A DNA stretch of 64,000 nt, from assembly GCA_965249745.1 (NCBI GenBank), contig OZ252252.1, forward strand, positions 3,100,001 through 3,164,000. The letters run 5' to 3'. Below, one piece after another: positions 8,392 through 16,762 of the stretch. Every line of letters begins with the position of its first letter. Positions within the stretch are counted from its first letter, which is position 1. Source of the DNA: JANYHH01 sp965249745 (lineage in GTDB: Bacteria; Deinococcota; Deinococci; Deinococcales; JAAFIG01). The notes under the pieces are model-generated. The model did not search any database. It had not been told where the DNA came from and saw only the letters and a list, made by a program, of their open reading frames with translations. The position numbers and the translations under genes are program-made.

Positions 8392-9201
8392 ATGGAAAAT
8401 CAAATTCGCCTAAATGCCCCCAACCAGAGCGTCATCGCCACCACTCCCGTTCGGCTCGAGGCGCAGGAGGTCAGCATTTTTTACGGCGAGAAGGAAGCCG
8501 TAAAAAAGGTTAGCGTCGGCTTCAAATCCAACACCGTGAACGCGCTGATTGGCCCGAGCGGTTGCGGCAAGACGACCTTCCTCAGGGCGATCAACCGGAT
8601 GCACGACCTGACGCCGGGAGCCAGGGTCACGGGACGAATTTTGCTGGATAAAAGCGATCTGTACGGGGACGAGATTGACCCGGTGGATGTCCGCCGCCGC
8701 ATTGGGATGGTTTTTCAGAAACCCAATCCGTTCCCGACGATGAGCATTTACGACAATGTGGTGGCCGGACTGAAACTGGCCGGTGAGCGCAATAAGTCCA
8801 AGCTCGACGAGATCACCGAGCGCAGCCTGCGCGGTGCGGCCCTCTGGGACGAGGTGAAGGACCGCTTGAAGGCTCCCGGCGCGAGTCTCAGCGGCGGTCA
8901 GCAGCAACGCCTGTGCATTGCCAGGGCGCTAGCGGTGGAACCAGAGATTCTGTTGATGGACGAACCCACGTCCGCGCTCGATCCACAGAGCACCTCACGG
9001 ATCGAGGACCTGATGGAGACCCTGAAGCAGCAGGTGACCATCGTGATCGTGACCCACAACATGCAGCAGGCATCCAGGGTCTCCGACACGACCAGTTTCT
9101 TTTACGTCGGTGACTTGGTGGAGCACGGCATCACCTCGGAGATGTTCACCACGCCGAAAGACAAACGCACCGAGGATTACATCACCGGGCGCTTCGGCTG
9201 A
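8392..9201 (+). CDS. pstB: Phosphate ABC transporter ATP-binding protein PstB
   Basis: A 269-residue ATPase that powers phosphate import. Walker A GPSGCGKT is at 54-61, with the Q-loop in MVFQKPNPFP, the ABC signature LSGGQQQR, Walker B plus D-loop LLMDEPTSALD and the switch His in IVTHN. The KPNPFPMSIYDNV-like block is specific to PstB. CGGAG precedes the ATG at 8392. Its stop codon overlaps the phoU start by one base (TGATG), implying translational coupling. Confidence 0.97.
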   Translation: MENQIRLNAPNQSVIATTPVRLEAQEVSIFYGEKEAVKKVSVGFKSNTVNALIGPSGCGKTTFLRAINRMHDLTPGARVTGRILLDKSDLYGDEIDPVDVRRRIGMVFQKPNPFPTMSIYDNVVAGLKLAGERNKSKLDEITERSLRGAALWDEVKDRLKAPGASLSGGQQQRLCIARALAVEPEILLMDEPTSALDPQSTSRIEDLMETLKQQVTIVIVTHNMQQASRVSDTTSFFYVGDLVEHGITSEMFTTPKDKRTEDYITGRFG

Positions 9202-9842
9202 TGCAGCCTCAGCCCGCCATGACCCACCTCGAGACCGACCTGCGCGAGTTGAGTCGTGAGCTGAGCTTACTGTTGAACCGCACGCGGAACGCGATTGTGC
9301 TCAGTGGCGAAGCGGCACTAGAAGGCAGCCAGCGCAAAGCGCAACGCGTCATAGACGGCGATCTTGAAATAGACCAGAAGCACGATCAGCTTGAGGTGCA
9401 GTGTCTGAACCTGATCTCGCACCATCAGCTCGTCGCCAGGGACGCCCGTTTCGTGACCGGGGTACTGAGTAGCCTGACCGACTTAGAGCGCGCCGGGGAT
9501 TACGCGGCCCACATCGCCGAGGACTCCCAGAAGGTCCGCCTCGAGGGGGTTTTCGAGGCGTTGCACTCGCTCTTCAACACCCTGCGCGAGATGGCGGAAC
9601 AGCTCGCCGACGCACTGACGCGGGAAGACGCGACGCTCGCCAGAACCGTTAAGGATTCCGACACGAAGGTGGATCGGCTCTCCGACGAGGCGAACGCGAT
9701 CGTCGTCTCCACGTTTTCCAGCAGTCACCTGCTCGAGACGCTGGCCACGCTACGGGTGCTGCGCGCCTGCCAGCGGATCGGCGATCACCTGGAGAATGTC
9801 GCGGAGCGCCTCGAGTTCTGGGTCACCGGCGAGCGACGCTAG
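9201..9842 (+). CDS. phoU: Phosphate signalling regulator PhoU
   Basis: A 213-residue all-helical protein of the PhoU family, made of two repeated three-helix bundles. The metal-binding E/DxxxD signature appears as LTDLERAGDYAAHIAE in the first half and VLRACQRIGDHLENVAE in the second. PhoU couples the Pst transporter to the PhoR-type kinase and keeps the Pho regulon off when phosphate is plentiful. The start overlaps the pstB stop. MTHLETDLREL at residue 7 is an alternative start, but the overlap favours the upstream ATG. Confidence 0.95.
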   Translation: MQPQPAMTHLETDLRELSRELSLLLNRTRNAIVLSGEAALEGSQRKAQRVIDGDLEIDQKHDQLEVQCLNLISHHQLVARDARFVTGVLSSLTDLERAGDYAAHIAEDSQKVRLEGVFEALHSLFNTLREMAEQLADALTREDATLARTVKDSDTKVDRLSDEANAIVVSTFSSSHLLETLATLRVLRACQRIGDHLENVAERLEFWVTGERR

Positions 9843-9905
9843 TCGGGTCTGGGAATCCGCGCCCAGTTTGCAATCTTTTCATGCCGCTGGGTTTACAATT
9901 CATCC

Positions 9906-10232
9906 ATGACCGACGTAGCGAACCCATCGTGGTCTTCGTTCAAGGAAGCCAGGGACGCCATGGAAATCATGCCCTTGCGCGATCTCGAGCGGCTGAGCGG
10001 TGTCCAGTACCCGCGCCAGTTCCCGCTGTCGGGCTGGGCGGCGGGCGCGGGCCCGATCGTGTACCTGGCGGGCGGCAGTTTCCCGATCCTGCAACTCGTC
10101 GGACCCAGCATCTTCGGGTACGGGTTGCTGGCCCTGATCCTCAACAAGGCTAGAGCCGCCGATTACCGCGCCGAGGTCTACCGCCAGTACGTGCGCCAAA
10201 AAGCGATTGAAGCCGAGGAAGCTGATGACTGA
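9906..10232 (+). CDS. Small hypothetical protein with a hydrophobic middle
   Basis: A 108-residue protein not recognised. Residues about 45-80 (GAGPIVYLAGG then LQLVGPSIFGYGLLALILN) are hydrophobic enough for one or two membrane spans. The C-terminus is a charged helix ending EAEEADD. A TACAAT -10 box ends 6 nt before the ATG, giving a probable leaderless start. It stands between phoU and a dipeptidase gene and is probably its own unit. Confidence 0.6.
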   Translation: MTDVANPSWSSFKEARDAMEIMPLRDLERLSGVQYPRQFPLSGWAAGAGPIVYLAGGSFPILQLVGPSIFGYGLLALILNKARAADYRAEVYRQYVRQKAIEAEEADD

Positions 10233-10394
10233 ACCTGTCGCTCTGAGAACCTGCACCGCGCACGAACACTCGTAACCCGTCACCTCCTGGGTTTGAAGAC
10301 CGCACTCGTCTCGAGCACCGTCCAGTGCGATTGAGAGATCAACCGCGAATGACTCGAGCCAGAATCGCCGTGACTCTGTTAGGCTCAGCACCAC

Positions 10395-11462
10395 ATGGAT
10401 GCCTTTCCGACCGATCCGATCGTTGACGGACACTTGGACCTCGCCTTCAATGTCACAGATTACGGGCGCAATCTGGAATTGACCCCGCAGGAGATCCGGT
10501 TTCTAGAGGGGATGGAACACCCGGAGCGCGGGCTGTCCACGACAACGCTCCCGGAAATGCGGCGCGGTAACGTGGCGGTCGCGTTCGCCACGCTGTTCGC
10601 GGCTCCGGCCGTATCGTGGACGAACCCAGATCAGATCAATCCGCGCGGGTACAACAACCCAGAGGAGGCGCAAAGTCAGGCGCTCGAGCAGTTGAAAGTC
10701 TACGAGGACTGGGCTAGCCGAGGTCTGGTGCGCCTGATTCGCAGTGTGAACGACCTGAACCATCATTTGGAGCTATGGCGGGACGACCGAAAATCTGGTC
10801 TGGTGGTACTGATGGAGGGCGCGGACCCGATCGTGAAACCAGAGAGTCTCGAGGCTTGGTGGCGGCGCGGCGTGCGAATCATCGGCACGTCCTGGGGTCG
10901 CACACGGTACGCGGGCGGAACCGAGGCGACCGGCGGCTTGACGGACATCGGGCGCGAGTTGATTGCCGCGATGCACGCCAGAGGCGTCATCCTAGACGCC
11001 TCGCATCAATCCTGGGAAGCCTTCTGGGATTCGTTGGAGGTTGGCGTCCACCGCGTGATCGCCAGTCACAGCAACGCCTTCGCCCTCCGGGCAACGACCA
11101 ACCGCCACCTGACCGACGCGATGATTCGCGCCATCGGTGAGCGCCACGGCATGATCGGCGTGGTGCTACTGAACGCATTCCTGGACGCCCGCTGGAGCCG
11201 TCAGGATACCAGAGTTCAGGTCACGATAGAGCAGCAGGTGCGGGCACACCTGTCGCATCACGCCAGCCTGATCGGTTGGAATCGCGTCGGGATTGGCAGC
11301 GATCTGGACGGTGGCTTCGGCAGCCTCGAGACCCCTGGCTTGGATACGATCGCCGACCTGGTGAAGATCGGCGAGGTCGTGCCGCCCGAACACAAAGCAG
11401 GAGTCCTGGGCGGGAATTGGCTCGAGTTTTTGCGGCGTTCGTTGCCCACCTCGAGCGATTGA
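10395..11462 (+). CDS. Membrane-dipeptidase family (M19) peptidase
   Basis: A 355-residue amidohydrolase of the renal-dipeptidase family, zinc enzymes that cleave dipeptides. The metal ligands are recognisable: the DGHLDLAFN motif near residue 12, Glu in VLMEGADPI, His in LDASHQSWEAF and His in VIASHSNAFAL, with the Asp in IGSDLDGGFG near the C-terminus. It lacks a signal peptide, so is cytoplasmic. A TAGGCT box lies 9 nt before the ATG. Substrate specificity is unknown. Confidence 0.88.
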   Translation: MDAFPTDPIVDGHLDLAFNVTDYGRNLELTPQEIRFLEGMEHPERGLSTTTLPEMRRGNVAVAFATLFAAPAVSWTNPDQINPRGYNNPEEAQSQALEQLKVYEDWASRGLVRLIRSVNDLNHHLELWRDDRKSGLVVLMEGADPIVKPESLEAWWRRGVRIIGTSWGRTRYAGGTEATGGLTDIGRELIAAMHARGVILDASHQSWEAFWDSLEVGVHRVIASHSNAFALRATTNRHLTDAMIRAIGERHGMIGVVLLNAFLDARWSRQDTRVQVTIEQQVRAHLSHHASLIGWNRVGIGSDLDGGFGSLETPGLDTIADLVKIGEVVPPEHKAGVLGGNWLEFLRRSLPTSSD

Positions 11463-11651
11463 GGGACCTGTTTTCCTCGATGTACGAGGTTGGCGGCGTT
11501 TTGGGCAGGAGTAGCACTACGAAGGTCTTGCGAGTGTGTCTCTTCTGTCTTGACAAGCCTCGAGACGCGCCGAGGGTTGCTCAGCGTTGACCCAGGAATT
11601 GCGGTTCACCTTTCAACCTGAGAGACACGCTCACGGGTAAACTTTGAGGGC

Positions 11652-12434
11652 ATGAATTACAAGAACTTGTTCGATCTGAGCGGCAAGACCGCCCTCGTCG
11701 TCGGCGCTGCCTCCGGGATTGGTCGGGCGAGCGCTCTGGGATTGGCAGATTTTGGGGCCCATGTGATCGCCGCCGACCTGAACTTGGAGGGCGTTCAAGC
11801 TACGAGCGCCGAGATTCTGACTCGAGGCGGAACGGCCGAGGCGAAAGGCGTGAACCTTGGAGATGGCGACAGCATCAACGCCCTGTTCGCGGAGATCCCA
11901 CACCTGGACGTGCTGGTCTGCACACCCGCCGTTAACGTCAGGAAGCGACTCCTGGACTACAGCGAAGAAGAGTTTGACCGCGTGGTGGGACTGAACCTGA
12001 AAGGCAACTTTCGCCTGCTTCAAGGTGGCGGGCGCAAAATGGCGGCGTCAGGCAAGGGCGGTAGTATCATCGTGTTCTCGAGCATTCGCTCCCAGGTCGT
12101 AGAGCCGGGTCAAGGCGTGTACGCCGCGACCAAGGCGGGCGTGCTGCAACTCGTGCGGACGCTCGCGGCGGAACTGGCAGAGTTCGGCGTGCGCGCCAAC
12201 GCGATTGGACCCGGCGTCGTCAACACGCCGCTGACCGCCCCGATCAAGAACAACCCGGAATGGTACGACGCTTACGCCAAACGAAGCGCTCTGGGACGCT
12301 GGGCAGAAACCGACGAGATGGTTGGACCCGTGATCTACCTCGCCAGCCAAGCCTCAAGTTTCGTGACGGGCACGATTCATTTTGTGGATGGCGGGTGGAC
12401 GGCGATAGATGGCCGCTTCACCCCACCACTGTAG
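11652..12434 (+). CDS. Short-chain dehydrogenase/reductase
   Basis: A 260-residue classical SDR. The dinucleotide-binding turn GAASGIG is at about 18-24. The FabG-type NNAG position reads CTPAVN, a mild deviation. The catalytic Ser lies in IVFSSIRS, with Tyr and Lys in VYAATKAG, and there is a C-terminal FVDGGW. It oxidises or reduces an unknown alcohol or ketone with NAD(P)H. A TAAACT box is 8 nt before the ATG. A strong hairpin lies downstream. Confidence 0.9.
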   Translation: MNYKNLFDLSGKTALVVGAASGIGRASALGLADFGAHVIAADLNLEGVQATSAEILTRGGTAEAKGVNLGDGDSINALFAEIPHLDVLVCTPAVNVRKRLLDYSEEEFDRVVGLNLKGNFRLLQGGGRKMAASGKGGSIIVFSSIRSQVVEPGQGVYAATKAGVLQLVRTLAAELAEFGVRANAIGPGVVNTPLTAPIKNNPEWYDAYAKRSALGRWAETDEMVGPVIYLASQASSFVTGTIHFVDGGWTAIDGRFTPPL

Positions 12435-12528
12435 ATCGCAGACGCGTAGGGGCTTAGCATACTAAGCCCAGTCACAAGCCGAGCATGACCGAGGCGTTCC
12501 AACCAACGATTCTCGAGTCTATGAATGG

Positions 12529-12558
12529 CGAAGGGCAAGCTTTTCAGCTTGCCCTTCG
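12529..12558. terminator. Strong hairpin between SDR and the DdrI/SdrP gene
   Basis: CGAAGGGCAAGC (12529-12540) pairs perfectly with GCTTGCCCTTCG (12547-12558) around TTTTCA. It lies between two convergent genes and could end transcription from both sides. Neither side has a long T-run, so the terminator call is moderate. Confidence 0.55.
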
Positions 12559-12598
12559 TCTCGAGCCGCACCTCGGGGAGGGAGGTGGTGCGGCGCTG

Positions 12599-12650
12599 CA
12601 CTGTCTTGAAGCACTGTCTTGAAGCACCGTCTTGAAGCACTGCCTTCGAT
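12599..12650. repeat. 13-nt tandem repeat at the 3' end of the DdrI/SdrP gene
   Basis: CACTGTCTTGAAG occurs at 12599 and 12612 and as CACCGTCTTGAAG at 12625, with a diverged fourth start at 12638 that runs into the gene's stop codon. Three full units and a fragment, probably from slippage. Confidence 0.8.
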
Positions 12651-13270
12651 CAGGCGTTGGCAATCGCACGGAGGGCGGTGGTGTTGACCAGCGTGATCTT
12701 GCCGTACCCGCTGTCAATCACGCCCTCCTTGCTGAGTTCACCGACGACCTTGGTAACGGTTTCGCGGACCGACCCAACAGCGGCGGCCAGTTCGTCGTGG
12801 GTGGCGTAGACCAGCTTCAGACCGTCGGGCTTGACGCTGCCCAGGGCGGTATCAGCTAGCTCGAGCAGTTCGGCGGCGATGCGGCTGCGGAGGCGCTTGC
12901 CTGCCAGACGGTAGATGCTCTGGTACCCGCGACGCAGGGCCTTAGCGAGTTGCTGGGTCAGGTCCAACATCTGGTCGCTGCTGAGCGATTGCGGGTTGAA
13001 CATTTCCACGCTCGAGTCGGTCACGGCTTCGGCGAAGTACTCGCGTTCCAGGTTGCCGACGGCTTCCTCACCGAAGTACTCGCCGGGTTTGACGTAACGC
13101 AGGGTCAGACCGTTGCCGTCGTCGTCCATCGTGTGCAAGCGGATCAGGCCGTTCTTGACGCGGTAGAGCATTTCAGGCTTGCCGGGGTAAAGAATCACGG
13201 CTCCGGGGCGGTAATGCACGGTGTCCATGCTGTTGAAGTTCTGGTTGGGTTGGGGGCGTTCGATAATCAT
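12650..13270 (-). CDS. ddrI: Crp/Fnr-family stress regulator, SdrP/DdrI type
   Basis: A 206-residue regulator with an N-terminal cyclic-nucleotide-binding-like beta-roll (GAVILYPGKPEMLYRVKNGLIRL through YFGEEAVGNLEREYFAEA) and a C-terminal winged helix (THDELAAAVGSVRETVTKVVGEL, then GYGKI). The recognition helix and the unusual FGEEA/YFAEA strand agree with Thermus SdrP and Deinococcus DdrI, which activate oxidative- and damage-stress genes; SdrP acts without cAMP. The symbol is given by family resemblance. It is transcribed toward the SDR gene and preceded by an unusually long AT-rich upstream region. Confidence 0.8.
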   Translation of the reverse strand: MIIERPQPNQNFNSMDTVHYRPGAVILYPGKPEMLYRVKNGLIRLHTMDDDGNGLTLRYVKPGEYFGEEAVGNLEREYFAEAVTDSSVEMFNPQSLSSDQMLDLTQQLAKALRRGYQSIYRLAGKRLRSRIAAELLELADTALGSVKPDGLKLVYATHDELAAAVGSVRETVTKVVGELSKEGVIDSGYGKITLVNTTALRAIANA

Positions 13271-13852
13271 GGGTCTTCCTTTCAGGCTGGTGGGAAACGG
13301 GAGCGATTCGGGTTTCCATTAGTGGGAACGCCAACCTTGAATCAGAGTGTAGTCTCAAATCGGCTTTTTGTAAACAATTATGTTCTCTTAAACCTGCCTC
13401 ATCTCACCTTGTTCATTCTTTACAATTGCGTCTGGAACGAGGTTTGTTCTTGAGTGCTGAATACTCAACCTTAATGAATCCTTTAACTTCACGAAATCTT
13501 AAAAATTGTGACAAATATCGGCAAATTTGACACTTTCTAAATTCAAACGTGAAATTCAGATGAGAATGTAACCCAGTTCTCAAGATGGCTCGAGGGGATC
13601 ACTTTAAATATACGCAACGAAACCCGCGATTGGTTCAGTCTTCACAAAACAAGTGCCCTAATACGGCGTTCAATCTTGAGGCTCGAGGCCTTTTTACGCC
13701 ACTACTGACAACCCTAGGATTCGGCAATCAGATGTCTGCGTCATAAGTAGATTTTATGAACCTCAAACTTTAACCTGACGCCGCAAAACTCAATATGAGG
13801 CTGCCGACAGCGCTCCTTGTGACGTAATGGAGGGCGTCGTAAGCTGTACCCA
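13271..13852. other. Long AT-rich intergenic region between ddrI and prfA
   Basis: 582 bases without a convincing gene, clearly richer in A and T than the surroundings. It contains several TTGACA/TTGTGA-like and TATA-like boxes and an inverted repeat TTGAGT-N7-ACTCAA near 13451-13469. At its right end is the probable prfA promoter: TTGTGA, a 17-nt spacer and TAAGCT at 13840-13845, 7 nt before the ATG. Its length suggests complex control of ddrI or an undetected small RNA. Confidence 0.5.
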
Positions 13853-14944
13853 ATGAACCAACTTCAAACCCTTCTCGCCGAGTTTCAAGCGCTCGAGGCG
13901 CAACTCGCTGATCCAGACGTGATCGGCGATCAGAGCCTCTACAGGGCGCTGAGTCGCAAGTATTCCGAGTTGCAAGACATCGCCACAGTCGCCCGCCAGA
14001 TTCTGGAGACTCAGCGGCGTTTAGAGGATGCCAAGGCGCTGCTGAACGACCCCGACCTGGGTGAGTTGGCGCAGGCCGACCTCGAGGAGGCTGAGGCAGC
14101 CCTCGTGTCGCTCGAGGCGCGATTTGAAGAGCTGAGCCTGCCGAGAGACCCTGCCGACCAGCGCGACGTGATCGTGGAAATCCGGGCTGGAACCGGCGGC
14201 GCGGAGGCTGGACTGTTCGCGTCCGACCTGTACCGCATGTACACCCGATACACCGACCTGTTGGGGTTCAAGCTGGAACTGGTGGACAGCAACGAGTCGG
14301 ACATCGGAGGTTTTTCCAAAATCACCTTCGAGATTCGTGGGTCTGGGGCGTTCGGCGTCTTCAAGTTTGAATCCGGGGTTCACCGCGTGCAACGCATCCC
14401 CGCCACCGAAACGCAGGGCCGGATCCACACCAGCACCGCCACGGTCGCGGTCCTCCCCGAAGCCGAGGATGTGGACGTGAACTTGGACATGACGGACGTG
14501 CGCGTGGACGTGTACCGCGCCGGGGGCCACGGCGGTCAGGGCGTCAATACGACCGACAGCGCCGTGCGCGTCGTTTACAAAGAGGGCACCTCGGAGGAAA
14601 TCGTCGTCACCTGTCAGGACGGACGCAGCCAACTCAAGAACCGCGAGAAAGCCCTGACCGTTCTCCGTGCCCGCTTATTTGAACGCAACCGCGAGAACGC
14701 GATGCGCGAACGCAGCCAAGCGCGGGCCTCGCAGATTGGCAGCGGTGAACGCTCCGAGAAGATCCGCACCTACAACTACCCGCAGAACCGCGTAACCGAT
14801 CATCGGCTCGAGGGGGAGAGCAAGAATTACCCGCTCAGCACGGTCGTGGAAGGCAATCTGGGCGAGGTCAGCGCCGCGCTGAAAACGCTGGAACGTCAGG
14901 AACTGTTAGCGCAACGCCTCGAGTTTCAGCCGGTGCGTGCCTGA
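13853..14944 (+). CDS. prfA: Peptide chain release factor 1
   Basis: A 363-residue class I release factor that recognises UAA and UAG and triggers peptide release. The codon-recognition tripeptide PAT (about 183-185) marks it as RF1 rather than RF2 (SPF). The catalytic loop GGHGGQGVN (GGQ about 227-229) is intact, and EIRAGTGGAEAG is the conserved central motif. The start ATG is 7 nt after a TAAGCT -10 box (leaderless). The stop overlaps the Nudix start by one base (TGATG), opening a five-gene overlapping cluster. Confidence 0.97.
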   Translation: MNQLQTLLAEFQALEAQLADPDVIGDQSLYRALSRKYSELQDIATVARQILETQRRLEDAKALLNDPDLGELAQADLEEAEAALVSLEARFEELSLPRDPADQRDVIVEIRAGTGGAEAGLFASDLYRMYTRYTDLLGFKLELVDSNESDIGGFSKITFEIRGSGAFGVFKFESGVHRVQRIPATETQGRIHTSTATVAVLPEAEDVDVNLDMTDVRVDVYRAGGHGGQGVNTTDSAVRVVYKEGTSEEIVVTCQDGRSQLKNREKALTVLRARLFERNRENAMRERSQARASQIGSGERSEKIRTYNYPQNRVTDHRLEGESKNYPLSTVVEGNLGEVSAALKTLERQELLAQRLEFQPVRA

Positions 14945-15426
14945 TGGCGAGGCGTGAACTCCTGGTCGCGGCAGCCGTGCTGCGCGACCGCATGGGACGG
15001 GTGTTGCTGGTCGCCAACGACTGGCAGGGTCACGGCCGCGTGCGTTACACCGTGCCCGGCGGCATGGTCGAACACGGCGAGACCGCACTGCAAGCGGTCA
15101 AGCGCGAGGTCTTGGAGGAAACCGGGCTGAAAGTCAAAACAGTGAAGACGCTGGCGTACTGCGTTCACATTGAGGATGAGGGGCGCAACGAGCGCACGAT
15201 TGTCTTCGCCTTCGACGTGGACTGGGACGGGTTGCTGAACCCCAGAGACCCGGACGGTTTCATCGTCGAGGCACGGTTCTATAGCCCGGAGGAGGCCGTG
15301 CAGAAACTCGGACCCGTTCCCATGCGCGAACCGCTGCTGGATTACCTGACGACCGGCGTCCCAGGGCGCTTCTACGGCTTCAACGGCTGGGATGGGCGCG
15401 GCGGAACTCGAGTGCCGGGCTTGTGA
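14944..15426 (+). CDS. Nudix hydrolase
   Basis: A 160-residue Nudix hydrolase cleaving a nucleoside diphosphate linked to another group. The Nudix box is complete: GGMVEHGETALQAVKREV then LEETGL (about 39-62), with the catalytic REVLEE. The N-terminus LLVAAAVLRDRMGRVLLV is the usual first strands. Its start overlaps the prfA stop, and its stop overlaps the next gene's GTG by four bases, so it is read from the prfA transcript. The substrate is unknown. Confidence 0.93.
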   Translation: MARRELLVAAAVLRDRMGRVLLVANDWQGHGRVRYTVPGGMVEHGETALQAVKREVLEETGLKVKTVKTLAYCVHIEDEGRNERTIVFAFDVDWDGLLNPRDPDGFIVEARFYSPEEAVQKLGPVPMREPLLDYLTTGVPGRFYGFNGWDGRGGTRVPGL

Positions 15427-15863
15427 GCCTGACCCCGGAGCTGAGCGTTTCCAGTATAGAGACGAGTCTCGAGTTTTACCGGGGTGTGCTGGGGTTTTCG
15501 GTGGTGTACCAGCGCCAGGAGGAGGGGTTCGCGTTTCTAAGACTAGGCGAGGCTGAGTTGATGCTGGATCAAATCGGGCTTGGGCGCGACTGGCAAACCG
15601 GCGAATTAGAGAAACCCTTCGGACGTGGCATTAACTTTCAAATCCTCGTAGAGAGTTTAGAACCAATGTTGCAAAATCTGGCCGATCAGCGAATTTCACT
15701 GTTCATGGGCGTCGAAGAGCGCTGGTACCGTCGGAACGCGCTCGAGGTGGGGAATCGGCAGTTTCTGGTGCAAGACCCCGACGGGTATCTGCTACGGTTT
15801 TACCAGGACTTAGGTTCACGAGAGCTTGGCGAGCGCGAGCTGGGCACGACAGGAGACGCATGA
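15423..15863 (+). CDS. VOC-superfamily protein, bleomycin-resistance-like
   Basis: A 146-residue vicinal-oxygen-chelate protein. Beta-alpha-beta units begin PELSVSSIETSLEFYRGVLGF and end FLVQDPDGYLLRFYQDLG; the GNRQFLVQDPDGYLLRF block resembles bleomycin-binding resistance proteins. Such dimers can bind bleomycin-type drugs or act as metal-dependent lyases. The start is GTG within the Nudix stop (GTGA overlap) and the stop overlaps the next gene (ATGA). The C-terminal tail is acidic and probably flexible. Confidence 0.8.
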   Translation: MSLTPELSVSSIETSLEFYRGVLGFSVVYQRQEEGFAFLRLGEAELMLDQIGLGRDWQTGELEKPFGRGINFQILVESLEPMLQNLADQRISLFMGVEERWYRRNALEVGNRQFLVQDPDGYLLRFYQDLGSRELGERELGTTGDA

Positions 15864-16432
15864 CGGAACCTCTGACTCAGGAACAGATCAAAGCCTTCGT
15901 GATCGCCGGGCACGGCAACCTCGAGGTGGTGAAGGCCATGTTGAAGGACGAACCAGGTTTGCTGAACGCGGCGTTCGAGTGGCAACCCGGCGATTTCGAG
16001 ACGGCCTTGCAGGGTGCCTCACACCTCGGGAACCGTGCGATTGCCACCTACCTGCTCCAGCAGGGCGCACCGCTCGAGATCACCTCGGCGGCCATGCTCG
16101 GGCGGCGCGACGAGATTGAAACGATGCTGAACGCCAACCCGCTGCTAATTCACAACGATGGGGCGCACGGCATCACGCTACTGACACACGCGGCGCTCTC
16201 TGGGGATGCGGCGCTCGTGGCTGATCTCTACAACAGAGGCGCAACGACCGGGGCGGACATGGCACTCAATCTGGCAGTCGCTTGCGAACACTTAGAAGTC
16301 ACGAAGTTTCTGCTGGACCACGCCAAACCGGACTTACACTGGAAGAACTTCAAGGGCAATACGGCCTTAGAGCTGGCGCAGGAGAGCGGGCACGCTGAAC
16401 TGATCGCCTTACTCGAGGGGAAGCGACCGTGA
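15860..16432 (+). CDS. Ankyrin-repeat protein
   Basis: A 190-residue soluble protein with about four to five ankyrin-type repeats, for example GHGNLEVVKAMLKDEPGLLN, TALQGASHLGNRAIATYLL, GITLLTHAALSGDAALVADL and NTALELAQESGHAELIALL. It is likely a protein-protein interaction module; the partner is unknown. It begins inside the preceding stop (ATGA) and its end overlaps the next gene's GTG, so it belongs to the prfA cluster. Confidence 0.85.
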   Translation: MTEPLTQEQIKAFVIAGHGNLEVVKAMLKDEPGLLNAAFEWQPGDFETALQGASHLGNRAIATYLLQQGAPLEITSAAMLGRRDEIETMLNANPLLIHNDGAHGITLLTHAALSGDAALVADLYNRGATTGADMALNLAVACEHLEVTKFLLDHAKPDLHWKNFKGNTALELAQESGHAELIALLEGKRP

Positions 16433-16749
16433 GAAACGTTTACTACCAGATTGCGATCAGCCTGAAAAGTGGCCGCGAGAAAGCGCTCGAGGGCGACAAG
16501 AACGGCGCGGTGCAATCGTTTGACCGTTGCATTCGTGAGCTGAAAGAATTACCACCCGAACGCACAAGGGACGTGCTGCTGGCGCATAGCTTCCTGGCCA
16601 AGTATCAGACGATGGCGTTGGACGACAAGAACAATAAACGCGCTCAGGAAAGCTTGCATTACGGCGTCAGTTACGCCCGCAGCACGCGTGACCCGCTGGC
16701 TCGAGCGATCGCGGAGGAATGCCTGAGCGGGTTGGACATCGCATTGTGA
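16429..16749 (+). CDS. Small helical TPR-like hypothetical
   Basis: A 106-residue, probably all-helical protein. The segment REKALEGDKNGAVQSFDRCI then LLAHSFLAKYQTMALDDKNN resembles paired TPR helices. The GTG start overlaps the ankyrin stop. It is the last of five overlapping genes beginning with prfA, 13 bases before the GH16 gene. No family is recognised. Confidence 0.65.
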   Translation: MRNVYYQIAISLKSGREKALEGDKNGAVQSFDRCIRELKELPPERTRDVLLAHSFLAKYQTMALDDKNNKRAQESLHYGVSYARSTRDPLARAIAEECLSGLDIAL

Positions 16750-16762
16750 GTTATCGGAGACT

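Noticed and set aside
13505..13530. SdrP/DdrI self-binding site in the ddrI upstream region
   Set aside because: A TTGTG half-site is present but the second half does not fit the TTGTG-N9-CNC pattern.
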